In this document: positions 46,792-56,194 of the stretch, piece by piece
How positions within the stretch are numbered: position 1 is the first letter of the stretch
Layout: each line of letters begins with the position of its first letter
Assembly: GCF_028715765.1 (NCBI RefSeq)
Contig: NZ_JAQURE010000012.1
Coordinates: forward strand, 1-64,000
Direction: 5' to 3'
Source of the DNA: Rhodoferax sp.
GTDB taxonomy: Bacteria; Pseudomonadota; Gammaproteobacteria; Burkholderiales; Burkholderiaceae_C
DNA length: 64,000 nucleotides
The notes under the pieces: model-generated
What the model was told of the DNA's origin: nothing
What the model saw: only the letters and a program-made list of their open reading frames with translations
Database searches by the model: none
Program-made: the position numbers and the translations under genes

Positions 46792-48315
46792 TCAGACCTC
46801 CGCCTGGATCGGGATGGTGCGACGCTTGCCCGCGCCAAACAGGCTGACCTCGCTGGCTCCATCAGAGCAACCGTTGCCAAAGCTGAAGCCGCAGCCGCCA
46901 CGCACGTCAAAGGTGTTCTCGGCATATTCACGGTGGGTGCTTGGGATGACAAAACGGTCTTCGTAGTTGGCAATGGCCATCACGTGGTACATCTCTTCCA
47001 CTTCCAACTGGGTCATTTGCACTTGTTCCAGCGCAGCGGTGTTGATGCGGTTGTCCACATGCTTCTCACGCTGGTAGGCGCGCATGGCCAGCATCCGCTC
47101 CAGAGCCCGTTCCACCGGCATGGTGTCACCGGCGGTGAGCAAATTGGCCAGGTACTTGACCGGAATGCGCAGTTGCTTCACATCAGGAATAACACCGTTG
47201 GTACCAATCTGCCCTGCATTGGCAGCGGCGCTGATGGGAGACAGCGGTGGCACGTACCAAACCATCGGCAGCGTGCGGTATTCGGGGTGCAGCGGCAGGG
47301 CCACTTTCCATTGCACCGCCATCTTGTACACCGGGCTGTTGCGGGCGGCATCCATCCATTTGTCGGGAATGCCGTCAAGGCGCGCTTGCTCGATGACTTT
47401 GGGGTCGTTCGGGTCGAGGAAGATGTCGAGCTGTGCCTGGTACAAATCGCGGTCGCGCTCGACGCTGGCTGCTTCTTGAATGCGGTCTGCGTCATACAGC
47501 AACACGCCCAGGTAACGGATACGGCCAACGCAGGTCTCAGAGCACACGGTGGGCATGCCGGCCTCAATGCGCGGGTAGCAGAAGATGCATTTTTCGGCCT
47601 TGCCGCTTTTCCAGTTGTAGTAAATCTTTTTGTACGGGCAGCCGCTGATGCACATGCGCCAGCCGCGGCATTTGTCCTGGTCAATCAGCACAATGCCGTC
47701 TTCTTCACGCTTGTAGATGCTGCCTGACGGGCACGATGCCACGCACGCCGGGTTCAGGCAGTGCTCGCACAGGCGCGGCAGGTACATCATGAAGGTGTTC
47801 TCGAACTGGCCGTAAATGTCTTTCTGGATGTCGTCAAAGTTCTTGTCTTTGCTGCGCTTGGCGAATTCACCACCCAGAATTTCTTCCCAGTTCGGGCCCC
47901 ATTCAATTTTCTCCATGCGTTGCCCGGTGATCAGGCTGCGCGGGCGGGCGGTCGGCACGTTGTTGCCCGCCGGCGCGCTTTGCAGATGGGCGTAGTCAAA
48001 GGTGAAGGGTTCGTAGTAGTCGTCAATCTGTGGCAGATTCGGGTTGGCAAAGATTTTCATCAACAGCTTCCACTTTGCCCCTTGGCGCGGCTCGATCTTG
48101 CCGTCTGCTTTACGCACCCAGCCACCGTTCCATTTGTCCTGGTTTTCCCACTCTTTGGGGTAGCCGATACCGGGTTTTGTTTCGACGTTGTTGAACCAGG
48201 CGTATTCCATGCCGGGACGGCTGGTCCAGACGTTTTTGCAGGTGACCGAGCAAGTGTGGCAACCAATGCACTTGTCCAGGTTGAGCACCATGCCGATTTG
48301 TGCGCGTATTTTCAT
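46792..48315 (-). CDS. narH: Respiratory nitrate reductase beta subunit
   Basis: MKIRAQIGMVLNLDKCIGCHTCSVTCKNVWTSRPGMEYAWFNNVETKPGIGYP. Confidence 0.98.
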   Translation of the reverse strand: MKIRAQIGMVLNLDKCIGCHTCSVTCKNVWTSRPGMEYAWFNNVETKPGIGYPKEWENQDKWNGGWVRKADGKIEPRQGAKWKLLMKIFANPNLPQIDDYYEPFTFDYAHLQSAPAGNNVPTARPRSLITGQRMEKIEWGPNWEEILGGEFAKRSKDKNFDDIQKDIYGQFENTFMMYLPRLCEHCLNPACVASCPSGSIYKREEDGIVLIDQDKCRGWRMCISGCPYKKIYYNWKSGKAEKCIFCYPRIEAGMPTVCSETCVGRIRYLGVLLYDADRIQEAASVERDRDLYQAQLDIFLDPNDPKVIEQARLDGIPDKWMDAARNSPVYKMAVQWKVALPLHPEYRTLPMVWYVPPLSPISAAANAGQIGTNGVIPDVKQLRIPVKYLANLLTAGDTMPVERALERMLAMRAYQREKHVDNRINTAALEQVQMTQLEVEEMYHVMAIANYEDRFVIPSTHREYAENTFDVRGGCGFSFGNGCSDGASEVSLFGAGKRRTIPIQAEV

Positions 48316-48345
48316 GATTTGATTTCCTTTGCGTTATTGACTTGT

Positions 48346-48418
48346 TCCCTCCCCCTCTGGGGGAAGGTTAGGGTGGGGGTCAGCCCCCATCCCTGCCTTC
48401 CCCCAGAGGGGGAAGGGG
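48346..48418. repeat. Family B repeat, inverted pair, between narG and narH
   Basis: CCCTCCCCCTCTGGGGGAAGGTTAGGGTGGGGGT...CCCCCATCCCTGCCTTCCCCCAGAGGGGGAAGGGG. Confidence 0.85.
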
Positions 48419-48432
48419 TAAGACAGCTAGGT

Positions 48433-51400
48433 TCATGCCGCTGTTCCTTCGTCATCCAGCCAGTCCACCTTGCTCATCTTGCGCAACACCACGAACTCAT
48501 CGCGGTTGGTGCCGATGGTGCCGTAGTAGTTGAAGCCGTAGCTGAACTGCGCGTAGCCACCAATCATGTGGGTGGGTTTCAGCACAATGCGGGTGACCGA
48601 GTTATGGATGCCGCCACGCCCACCGGTGATTTCCGAGCCCGGCATGTTCACCAATTTTTCCTGGGCGTGGTACATCAGGCACATGCCGTTGCGCACGCGC
48701 TGGCTGACCACGGCACGGGCGGTCAAGGCACCGTTCAAGTTAAAGAGCTCGATCCAGTCGTTGTCCTCAATGCCGGCCGCTTTGGCATCGTCTTCACTGA
48801 TCCAGACAATCGGGCCGCCACGGCTGAGCGTCAACATGTGCAGGTTGTCGCTGTAGGTGCTGTGAATGCCCCATTTTTGGTGCGGGGTGATGAAGTTCAG
48901 CGCAATTTCTTTGTTGCCATTGGGCTTGCGGTCTTGCATGGCGTTGGTGGTCTTCAAGTCCACGGGCGGGCGGTAGCTGCTGAAGCCTTCGCCAAATGCC
49001 GTCATCCACGGGTGATCCATGTAGAACTGCTGACGGCCGGTCAGGGTGCGCCATGGGATCATCTCGTGCACGTTGGTGTAACCGGCGTTGTACGACACGG
49101 TCTCAGACTCAATACCGCTCCAGGTGGGGCTGGAGATGATCTTGCGTGGCTGCGCCTGAATGTCGCGGAAACGAATCTTTTCGTCTTCGCGGTGAATGGC
49201 CAGGTGGGTGTGATCCAGCCCGGTTTGTTTGCCCAAGGCTTGCCAGGCTTTTACAGCCACGTGGCCATTGGTTTCCGGAGCCAACTGCAAAATCACTTCA
49301 CAGGCATCAATGTCAGTCTCAATTTTGGGCATGCCGCAGGTCACACCAGCATCGGTCACCAAGCCATTGAGCTGGCCGAGTTGCGTGACTTCAATCTTGG
49401 TGTCCCAGGAGATGCCTTTGCCACCATTGCCCACCTTGTTCATCAGTGGGCCAACCGCGGTGAAGCGCTTATAGACATTGGGGTAGTCGCGCTCGACGAC
49501 CATGAAGCTTGGGGCGGTCTTGCCAGGAATCAGGTCGATTTCCCCCTTTTTCCATTCCTGCACACCAAACGGTTGCGCCATCTCAGCCGGGGTGTCGTGC
49601 ATGATGGGGGTGAGCACCATCTCGCGCTCCACGCCCAGGTGGCCGACACAGAGATCGCTGAATTTTTTGGCAAAACCTTTGTAGATTTCCCAGTCGCTGC
49701 GCGATTGCCAGGCCGGATCCACCGCTGCCGAGAGCGGGTGAATGAACGGGTGCATGTCGCTGGTGTTCATGTCGTTCTTTTCGTACCAGGTGGCTGACGG
49801 CAACACGATGTCGCTGTACAGGCAGGTGGTGCTCATGCGGAAGTCGAGGGTGACCACCAAATCGAGCTTGCCTTCAGGCGCCTGGTCGTGCCACACCACT
49901 TCAGTGGGGCGGCCGTCTTGCTGGCCCAAATCTTTGCCTTGCACGCCGTTTTTAGTGCCCAGCAAGTGCTTCAAAAAGTACTCATGGCCCTTGCCGCTGG
50001 AGCCCAAAATGTTGGAGCGCCAGACAAACATGTTGCGCGGCCAGTTGTTGGGGTGGTCTGGGTCTTCGCAGCTCATGACCTGGCTGCCATCTTTCAAGCC
50101 CTTGGTCAAATAGTCTTTGGGGTCCATGTTGGCGGCTGCTGCGGCGCGCACCACCTCAAGCGGGTTGGTCTTGAGTTGTGGGGCGCTGGGCAACCAGCCC
50201 ATGCGTTCGGCGCGCACGTTGTAGTCAATCATGCTGCCGCCAAACTTGGCTTTGTCGGCCAGGGGCGACAGGATTTCATCCACACCGACGGTTTCGTAGC
50301 GCCACTGGTCGGTGTGGGCGTAGAAAAAGCTGGTGCCGTTCATTTGCCGGGGCGGGCGGATCCAGTCCAGCGCAAAGGCCAGCGCCGTCCAGCCGGTTTG
50401 TGGGCGCAGTTTTTCTTGCCCCACATAGTGCGCCCAACCGCCACCCGACTGGCCAATGCAGCCGCACATCATCAGCATGTTGATGACGCCGCGGTAGTTC
50501 ATGTCGGCGTGAAACCAGTGGTTCATGGCCGCGCCGATGATCACCATCGACTTGCCGTGCGTTTTGTCAGCGTTCTCGGCAAATTGGCGCGCCACGGTGA
50601 TGAGCTGCTCACGCGGTGTGCCGGTGATGCGCTCTTGCCAGGCTGGCGTGTAAGGCGTGTCGTCGTTGAAGTCCTTTGCCGCCATTTCGCCCGGCAAGCC
50701 ACGTGCCACGCCGTAGTTGGCCACTTGCAGGTCAAACACAGTGGCGACCAGGGCCTCACGTTGGTCTCCTTCTTTGCCCAGCGAGATGCGTTGCACCGGC
50801 ACGGTACGCACCAGCACATTGTTGGCCGCATCACCCGTGGCGTTGTTGGGGAAGTGCTCGGACACGATGCCGCCAAAGTAGGGAAAGCCCACCTTGGCCG
50901 TCTCGCTGCTGGGGGCATCGCCTTCGAGCACCGTTAATTTGAGTTTGACCTCGGTGCCATGGCGTGCTTCTTTGGCCTCCAGGTTCCATTGGCCCTGGTC
51001 GGCGCGGCCGTCTGCGCCCCAGCGGAAACCGATTGCACCGTTGGGCAGCACCACTTTGCCGGCCATGTCCAGTGCCACGGTTTTCCACTCGGGGTTGTTG
51101 GCCTGGCCGAGCTTGCCGTTGAAGTCGCTGGCACGCACGTAGCGGTCGGGCACCATCACGGTGTCACCGCTGGGCAAGACCTTTTCTTTGAGCATGACCA
51201 ACATCGGCATGTCGGTGTAGCGGCGCACGTAGTCGTCAAAGTAGGCGCTGCGCTGGCCGTTTTCTGGAAAGTAAAAGTCTTTCAGAATGACGTGGCCCAT
51301 GGCCATGGCTACAGCGGCATCGGTGCCCTGCTTGGGTTTCATCCAGATGTCGGACAGCTTGGCCACTTCGGAGTAGTCGGGCGTGACGGCCACGGTCTTG

Positions 51401-52224
51401 GTGCCTTTGTAGCGCACTTCAGTGAAGAAGTGAGCATCTGGCGTGCGCGTTTGCGGCACGTTGGAACCCCAGGCAATGATGTAGCTGCTGTTGTACCAGT
51501 CGGCCGACTCAGGCACGTCGGTTTGTTCACCCCAGATTTGCGGGCTGGCCGGTGGCAGGTCGCAGTACCAGTCGTAAAAGCTGATCGGCACGCCACCAAT
51601 CAGGCCAAGGTAACGGCTGCCAGCGGCGTAAGACACCATCGACATGGCCGGAATAGGCGAGAAGCCAACAATCCGGTCAGGGCCGTATTTCTTGATGGTG
51701 AATACATTGGCAGCGGCCACCATTTCATTGACTTCATCCCAGCTGGAGCGCACAAAGCCGCCCATGCCGCGCTGGGTCTGGTAGCTTTTGCGCTTGGTAT
51801 CGTCGAGTGCAATCGATGCCCAGGCTTCAATGGGCGCTTTGGTTTGGCGTGCTTCGCGCCAGAGCTTGAGCAAGCCACCGCGCACCATGGGGTACTTGAC
51901 ACGGTTGGCGCTGTACAAATACCAGCTGTAGCTGGCACCACGGGCGCAACCACGCGGCTCGTGGTTGGGCATGTCCCAGCGCGTACGTGGGTAGTCGGTT
52001 TGCTGGGTTTCCCAGGTGACGATGCCGCCCTTGACGTAAATCTTCCACGAGCAACTGCCGGTGCAGTTCACCCCGTGGGTGGAGCGCACGATCTTGTCGT
52101 GCGCCCAGCGGTCGCGGTAGGCGGCTTCCCAAGTGCGGTCTTCACCGGTGGTGACGCCGTGCTCGCCAGAGAACGATTCCCTGGGTTGCGAGAAATAAGT
52201 GAGTCGGTCAAGAAAATGGCTCAT
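48433..52224 (-). CDS. narG: Respiratory nitrate reductase alpha subunit
   Basis: MSHFLDRLTYFSQ...DRTWEAAYRDRWAHDKIVRSTHGVNCTGSCSWKIYVKGGIVTWETQQTDYP. Confidence 0.98.
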   Translation of the reverse strand: MSHFLDRLTYFSQPRESFSGEHGVTTGEDRTWEAAYRDRWAHDKIVRSTHGVNCTGSCSWKIYVKGGIVTWETQQTDYPRTRWDMPNHEPRGCARGASYSWYLYSANRVKYPMVRGGLLKLWREARQTKAPIEAWASIALDDTKRKSYQTQRGMGGFVRSSWDEVNEMVAAANVFTIKKYGPDRIVGFSPIPAMSMVSYAAGSRYLGLIGGVPISFYDWYCDLPPASPQIWGEQTDVPESADWYNSSYIIAWGSNVPQTRTPDAHFFTEVRYKGTKTVAVTPDYSEVAKLSDIWMKPKQGTDAAVAMAMGHVILKDFYFPENGQRSAYFDDYVRRYTDMPMLVMLKEKVLPSGDTVMVPDRYVRASDFNGKLGQANNPEWKTVALDMAGKVVLPNGAIGFRWGADGRADQGQWNLEAKEARHGTEVKLKLTVLEGDAPSSETAKVGFPYFGGIVSEHFPNNATGDAANNVLVRTVPVQRISLGKEGDQREALVATVFDLQVANYGVARGLPGEMAAKDFNDDTPYTPAWQERITGTPREQLITVARQFAENADKTHGKSMVIIGAAMNHWFHADMNYRGVINMLMMCGCIGQSGGGWAHYVGQEKLRPQTGWTALAFALDWIRPPRQMNGTSFFYAHTDQWRYETVGVDEILSPLADKAKFGGSMIDYNVRAERMGWLPSAPQLKTNPLEVVRAAAAANMDPKDYLTKGLKDGSQVMSCEDPDHPNNWPRNMFVWRSNILGSSGKGHEYFLKHLLGTKNGVQGKDLGQQDGRPTEVVWHDQAPEGKLDLVVTLDFRMSTTCLYSDIVLPSATWYEKNDMNTSDMHPFIHPLSAAVDPAWQSRSDWEIYKGFAKKFSDLCVGHLGVEREMVLTPIMHDTPAEMAQPFGVQEWKKGEIDLIPGKTAPSFMVVERDYPNVYKRFTAVGPLMNKVGNGGKGISWDTKIEVTQLGQLNGLVTDAGVTCGMPKIETDIDACEVILQLAPETNGHVAVKAWQALGKQTGLDHTHLAIHREDEKIRFRDIQAQPRKIISSPTWSGIESETVSYNAGYTNVHEMIPWRTLTGRQQFYMDHPWMTAFGEGFSSYRPPVDLKTTNAMQDRKPNGNKEIALNFITPHQKWGIHSTYSDNLHMLTLSRGGPIVWISEDDAKAAGIEDNDWIELFNLNGALTARAVVSQRVRNGMCLMYHAQEKLVNMPGSEITGGRGGIHNSVTRIVLKPTHMIGGYAQFSYGFNYYGTIGTNRDEFVVLRKMSKVDWLDDEGTAA

Positions 52225-52256
52225 GGGTGTCCTCTTAAAAAATTTATACAAAAACA

Positions 52257-52293
52257 GGCTCTAGCCCTTTTATATTAAGCGGTAGCAGCTATT
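52257..52293 (-). repeat. Family A repeat upstream of narG
   Basis: RC AATAGCTGCTACCGCTTAATATAAAAGGGCTAGAGCC. Confidence 0.8.
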
Positions 52294-52561
52294 TAAAATA
52301 TAGCGTTTCATGCGCCATTTCTTTTCTGCTGTTGCACGCGTACCGGCTATTTGGGGTTGATAGAACTGTAGTTTTGGGGCGGCTTGGGCGCTATCCCTCT
52401 GAAGTACAGCCCAGGCCGAAGAATGGAACTAGCCGCAGCCATAGGGGAATAGTTCGATAGAACTAGGTCCCATACCGCACCCGGCCAAATGCCCGCCCAA
52501 CAGATAATGTGTTCCCGTGCTTGCCAGCCATGCGGGCAGACCTTTCACCCCGGTACCTCTT

Positions 52562-53344
52562 ATGCAAACCCATACCCCCATTTCACTCAAAGGCCAACCC
52601 ATTGCTGGCGGCAACCTGCCGCTGATCTGCACCCCGCTGGTGGGGCGCACGCCAGACCAGCTCATGGCCGAGTTGGCGGTGGTGCTGCCCAAAAAGCCAG
52701 ATGTGTTGGAGTGGCGTGTTGATTTCTTTGAACAAATTGGCCAGCCAGAGGCCGTCATCGCTGCAGCAGCAGCTATCAAAAAAGAGGCAGGTGGCGTGCC
52801 GTTGCTGTTCACCCGCCGCTCTGTGTTGGAAGGCGGCGAGCCCATTGCCTTGCACGAAGACCAGGTGGTGGCGCTGCTTACAGCGGTGTGCCAAAGCAAA
52901 ACCATCGACCTGGTGGATTACGAGCTGGTCAACGATGCGGATCACCTGGCGCAGGTGCGCGCAGCGGCCAAAGCCAACGGCATCCAGCTGGTGCTGTCGT
53001 ATCACAACTTTGCGTGCACCCCGGCGCTAGATGAGTTGGTGGCCAAATTTTTGTTGGCTGAGCAGTGCGGTGCCGACGTGGCCAAAGTAGCCGTCATGCC
53101 ACAAGATGTGGGCGATGTGCTGACCCTGCTGACCGCCACCCATCAAGCCCGCAGCAAGCTGCATATTCCGCTGATTTCCATGGCCATGGGGCCACTGGGC
53201 GCGGCGACTCGGTTGGTGGGCGGTGTGTTTGGCTCCAGCCTGACCTTTGCAGTGGGCGCCAGCAGCTCGGCTCCCGGCCAGGTGCCGATAGAAGACCTCA
53301 ACGCGGTGCTGGCGGTGCTCGCGCGAGCCATGGGGGAGCGGTGA
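52562..53344 (+). CDS. aroD: Type I 3-dehydroquinate dehydratase
   Basis: PLICTPLVGRTPDQL, LEWRVDFFEQIG, PLLFTRRSVLEGGE, SMAMGPLGAATRLVGGVFGSSLTFAVG. Confidence 0.92.
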   Translation: MQTHTPISLKGQPIAGGNLPLICTPLVGRTPDQLMAELAVVLPKKPDVLEWRVDFFEQIGQPEAVIAAAAAIKKEAGGVPLLFTRRSVLEGGEPIALHEDQVVALLTAVCQSKTIDLVDYELVNDADHLAQVRAAAKANGIQLVLSYHNFACTPALDELVAKFLLAEQCGADVAKVAVMPQDVGDVLTLLTATHQARSKLHIPLISMAMGPLGAATRLVGGVFGSSLTFAVGASSSAPGQVPIEDLNAVLAVLARAMGER

Positions 53345-53501
53345 TGGTTTTGACACCGTTTGATGCCAATACGGATCCATATTTAGCTTTGTCCAACGAA
53401 GCGGCACACTACCGAGCCCGTCATAGGGAAATACGATAATCACCGCGAAAGTCTTTACCCGTTGCTACGATCACAATTAGCACTTTGAATAGGTGGTTTT
53501 A

Positions 53502-53732
53502 ATGTTCGATCTTGTTTCTGAGTTATCGCAAAAGTCTCAAGCACTTCGTCCAGCGCAACGAGCCTATCTTGCGGAGTTGTTGCTTGATTCGATTCACATC
53601 AGTGCTGATCAGACCATTGAAGATGCCTGGGCTGAAGAATTGAAACGACGAGTTGACAAGGTAGATCGTGGTGTTGCCAAGCTTGTTTCAGCCGAAGATG
53701 CATTTGCTGAGGTTAGACGCGCAATTCTGTGA
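53502..53732 (+). CDS. Addiction-module antitoxin (short helical protein)
   Basis: LRPAQRAYLAELLLDSIHISADQTIEDAWAEELKRRVDKVDRG; overlaps downstream toxin by 4 nt. Confidence 0.75.
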   Translation: MFDLVSELSQKSQALRPAQRAYLAELLLDSIHISADQTIEDAWAEELKRRVDKVDRGVAKLVSAEDAFAEVRRAIL

Positions 53733-54034
53733 GGAGACTCTTGCGTTTTCACGAGGATGCGTTGGCAGAATTTGCTGCCCAAGCCAAGTATTACGAATCA
53801 AAGTCAAAGGGGCTTGGCGAAAAATTTATCAATGAAGTTGAGGCGGCAACTGAGGTCGCGCGTGAATTTGCTGAAATGGGTGCACCTTTCAAGTTCAGCA
53901 CCCGTCGTGTTTTTCCAAAAAAATTCCCTTTTGCCGTGGTTTATCGAATTCTTGCTGAAGGGATCGTTGTCATCGCAGTGGCTCCAGATGCGCGCAAGCC
54001 TGGTTACTGGCGTAGTCGGAAAAATGATGGTTAA
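53729..54034 (+). CDS. RelE/ParE-family toxin
   Basis: FHEDALAEFAAQAKYYESKSKGLGEKFINEVEAATEVA...RRVFPKKFPFAVVYRI. Confidence 0.85.
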   Translation: MRRLLRFHEDALAEFAAQAKYYESKSKGLGEKFINEVEAATEVAREFAEMGAPFKFSTRRVFPKKFPFAVVYRILAEGIVVIAVAPDARKPGYWRSRKNDG

Positions 54035-54064
54035 CCCATCACTTGGCACAGACGAGTTAAATTG

Positions 54065-54288
54065 CTAATAACTCATATTTAAATAGCTACTAGCGCATAT
54101 CCCATAAGCGCTAGAGCCCTGTTTCTTACAAAACTCTGACTCGTGCCGCAGCGCTTCAATGGGGTCTAGCCGGGCGGCGCGGCGGGCTGGGAAGTAGCCA
54201 AACGACACGTCCATCACCCGCGCCAAATCCACCGAGGCCAGGGTGGCCAGGGCAATGCCAATGACCCCGCCCAGCGCTGATAGCACCA
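54065..54288 (-). pseudogene. Partial, internally deleted duplicate of the macB-like 3' end
   Basis: VVLSALGGVIGIALATLASV-LARVMDV...FGYFPARRAARLDPIEALRHES matches 54991-56193 gene; lacks ~24 internal residues. Confidence 0.85.
54083..54118 (+). repeat. Family A repeat (in duplicated block, copy 1)
   Basis: ATAGCTACTAGCGCATATCCCATAAGCGCTAGAGCC. Confidence 0.85.
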
Positions 54289-54351
54289 TCTCGCGCCAGC
54301 ACGCCAATTTGTGCGGCTTGCCTCATTGCGATTCATAAATACAATGTACGT

Positions 54352-54858
54352 ATGATCAAGTTCGAATGGGATGAACCCAAAGCCATTGCAAATCTCAAAA
54401 AACATCAAGTGTCTTTTGAAGAAGCGAAATCGATTTTCTTCGACGAATTTGGCATTCAGTTCTTCGATCAGGATCATTCAACTGACGAGGAGCGTTTCCT
54501 GATGCTTGGCATGAGCTCGGCGGCAAAGTTGCTTATCGTTTGTCACTGCGAGCGCGAGCATGGTGCAGTTATTCGCATCATCTCAGCACGCAAGGCGACC
54601 AAGCGCGAAAGCGCGTTTTATCTAGGTGAACACATGAAAGCCGAATACGACCTTTCCAAACTAAAGTCCCGCAAGAATCCGTACGCGTCCAAGCTGAAAA
54701 AGCCTGTGACGATGCGCCTTTCAGGGGATGTTGTGGATTATTTCAAGGGAATGGCCGATGAATCTGGCGTTCCGTATCAGAGTCTGATTAACCTGTACCT
54801 GCGCGACTGTCTTGCCAACAGTCGAAAGGTGCAAATTCATTGGCCACAAACTGTTTAA
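54352..54858 (+). CDS. Fused BrnT-BrnA toxin-antitoxin protein (single ORF)
   Basis: N-terminal BrnT-like FEWDEPKAIANLKKHQVSFEEAKSIFFDEF...RIISARKATKRESAFY; C-terminal BrnA-like MKAEYDLSKLKSRKNPYASKLKKPVTMRLSGDVVDYFKGMADESGVPYQSLINLYLRDC. Confidence 0.85.
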   Translation: MIKFEWDEPKAIANLKKHQVSFEEAKSIFFDEFGIQFFDQDHSTDEERFLMLGMSSAAKLLIVCHCEREHGAVIRIISARKATKRESAFYLGEHMKAEYDLSKLKSRKNPYASKLKKPVTMRLSGDVVDYFKGMADESGVPYQSLINLYLRDCLANSRKVQIHWPQTV

Positions 54859-54937
54859 CAGTTGGGTCGATACGGACATGCAGCAGAAGGAGACCGTTGC
54901 GCGGCTGGCATTGGCAACGTTAATTACTCACATTTAA

Positions 54938-54979
54938 ATAGCTACTAGCGCATATCCCATAAGCGATAGAGCCCTATTT
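54938..54979 (+). repeat. Family A repeat (in duplicated block, copy 2), just 3' of macB-like gene
   Basis: ATAGCTACTAGCGCATATCCCATAAGCGATAGAGCCCTATTTC. Confidence 0.85.
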
Positions 54980-54990
54980 CTCATAAACTC

Positions 54991-56193
54991 TCACTCGTGC
55001 CGCAGCGCCTCAATGGGGTCTAGGCGAGCGGCGCGGCGGGCTGGGAAGTAGCCAAACAGCACGCCAATACCGGCCGAGAACACAAATGCCAGCGCGTTAA
55101 TGCCCGCATCAAACACAAACGGCACGTCCATCACCCGCGCCAGCCCCACCGAGGCCAGGGTGGCCAGGGCAATGCCAATGACCCCGCCCAGCGCCGACAG
55201 CACCACGGCTTCTATCAAAAACTGCAGCAGCACCTCGCGCTCCAGCGCGCCAATGGCCAGGCGCAGGCCGATCTCGCGGGTGCGCTCGGTCACGCTCACC
55301 AGCATGATGTTCATGATGCCAATGCCACCCACCAGCAGGCTCACTGCCGCCACCGCGCCCAGCAGCGTGGTCATGACCTTGGTGGTGCTGGAAAACGCCT
55401 CACCGAGCTGCTTGGTGTCGAGCACATTGAAGTTGTCTTCGTCACTCTCCGCCAGCTTGCGGCGCTCGCGCAGCAGCTGGGTGATGGCGGCTTTGACGCG
55501 CTCAGGCTCAGCCCCGTCTTGCATCGACACCAGCAAGGTGTTGACCCGGGTGTTGCCGGTAATGCGTCGTTGCAGCGTGTTGATGGGCATCAACACCACG
55601 TCGTCTTGGTCGTTGCCAAACGCGCCTTGGCCTTTGGAGCCCAGCACGCCAATGACTTCACAGCTGATCTGCTTCACGCGCATGGCCGCGCCCACCGCCG
55701 CTTGGCTGCCAAACAGTTCGCGGCGCACGGTTTCACCAATCAGGCACACGGCCGAGCCTGCCATTTGCTCCTCAAGCGTGAAGACGCGGCCGTCGGCCAC
55801 TTTCCAGTTGCCGGTGGTCAGCCAGGCTTGCGTGCTGCCGATCACGCTGCTGCTCCAGTTGCGCCCATCAAGCACCAGTGTGGCGCCACTGCGCGCCTCA
55901 GGTGCCACCGCCAGCAGGCTGCTGACTTGGGTGGACACAGCCACCGCGTCAGCCGCTTTGAAGGCGGGTGCGCCACCGCCACCGCCCATCATGCGTTGGC
56001 CAGGGCGCACCTGCAGCAAATTGGTGCCCAGGCCAGAGATTTGGTTTTGAATGGCCAGCGTGGCACCGTTGCCCACAGTGACCATGGTGATGACGGCGCT
56101 GACGCCAATCACGATGCCCAAAATGGTTAAAAACGAGCGCAGCAAGTTGCGCCGGATCGAGCGCATGGCCAACAGCAGGGTACTTAGCCACAT
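54991..56193 (-). CDS. MacB-like ABC transporter permease
   Basis: RRNLLRSFLTILGIVIGVSAVITMVTVGNG; GVLFGYFPARRAARLDPIEALRHE. Confidence 0.9.
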   Translation of the reverse strand: MWLSTLLLAMRSIRRNLLRSFLTILGIVIGVSAVITMVTVGNGATLAIQNQISGLGTNLLQVRPGQRMMGGGGGAPAFKAADAVAVSTQVSSLLAVAPEARSGATLVLDGRNWSSSVIGSTQAWLTTGNWKVADGRVFTLEEQMAGSAVCLIGETVRRELFGSQAAVGAAMRVKQISCEVIGVLGSKGQGAFGNDQDDVVLMPINTLQRRITGNTRVNTLLVSMQDGAEPERVKAAITQLLRERRKLAESDEDNFNVLDTKQLGEAFSSTTKVMTTLLGAVAAVSLLVGGIGIMNIMLVSVTERTREIGLRLAIGALEREVLLQFLIEAVVLSALGGVIGIALATLASVGLARVMDVPFVFDAGINALAFVFSAGIGVLFGYFPARRAARLDPIEALRHE

Positions 56194-56194
56194 G

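Noticed and set aside
48346-48418. Interpretation as an ordinary rho-independent terminator after narG
   Set aside because: No T-tract in either direction adjacent to the stem and sequence matches the repeat in ureC; treated as a repeat.
47761-49797. 678-aa plus-strand ORF opposite narG/narH
   Set aside because: Crosses two genes and the family B hairpin; composition typical of shadow ORFs.
52340-52470. Repeated GATAGAACT upstream of narG as a NarL/Fnr operator
   Set aside because: Two short matches only; no convincing TTGAT-N4-ATCAA or NarL heptamer arrangement could be established.
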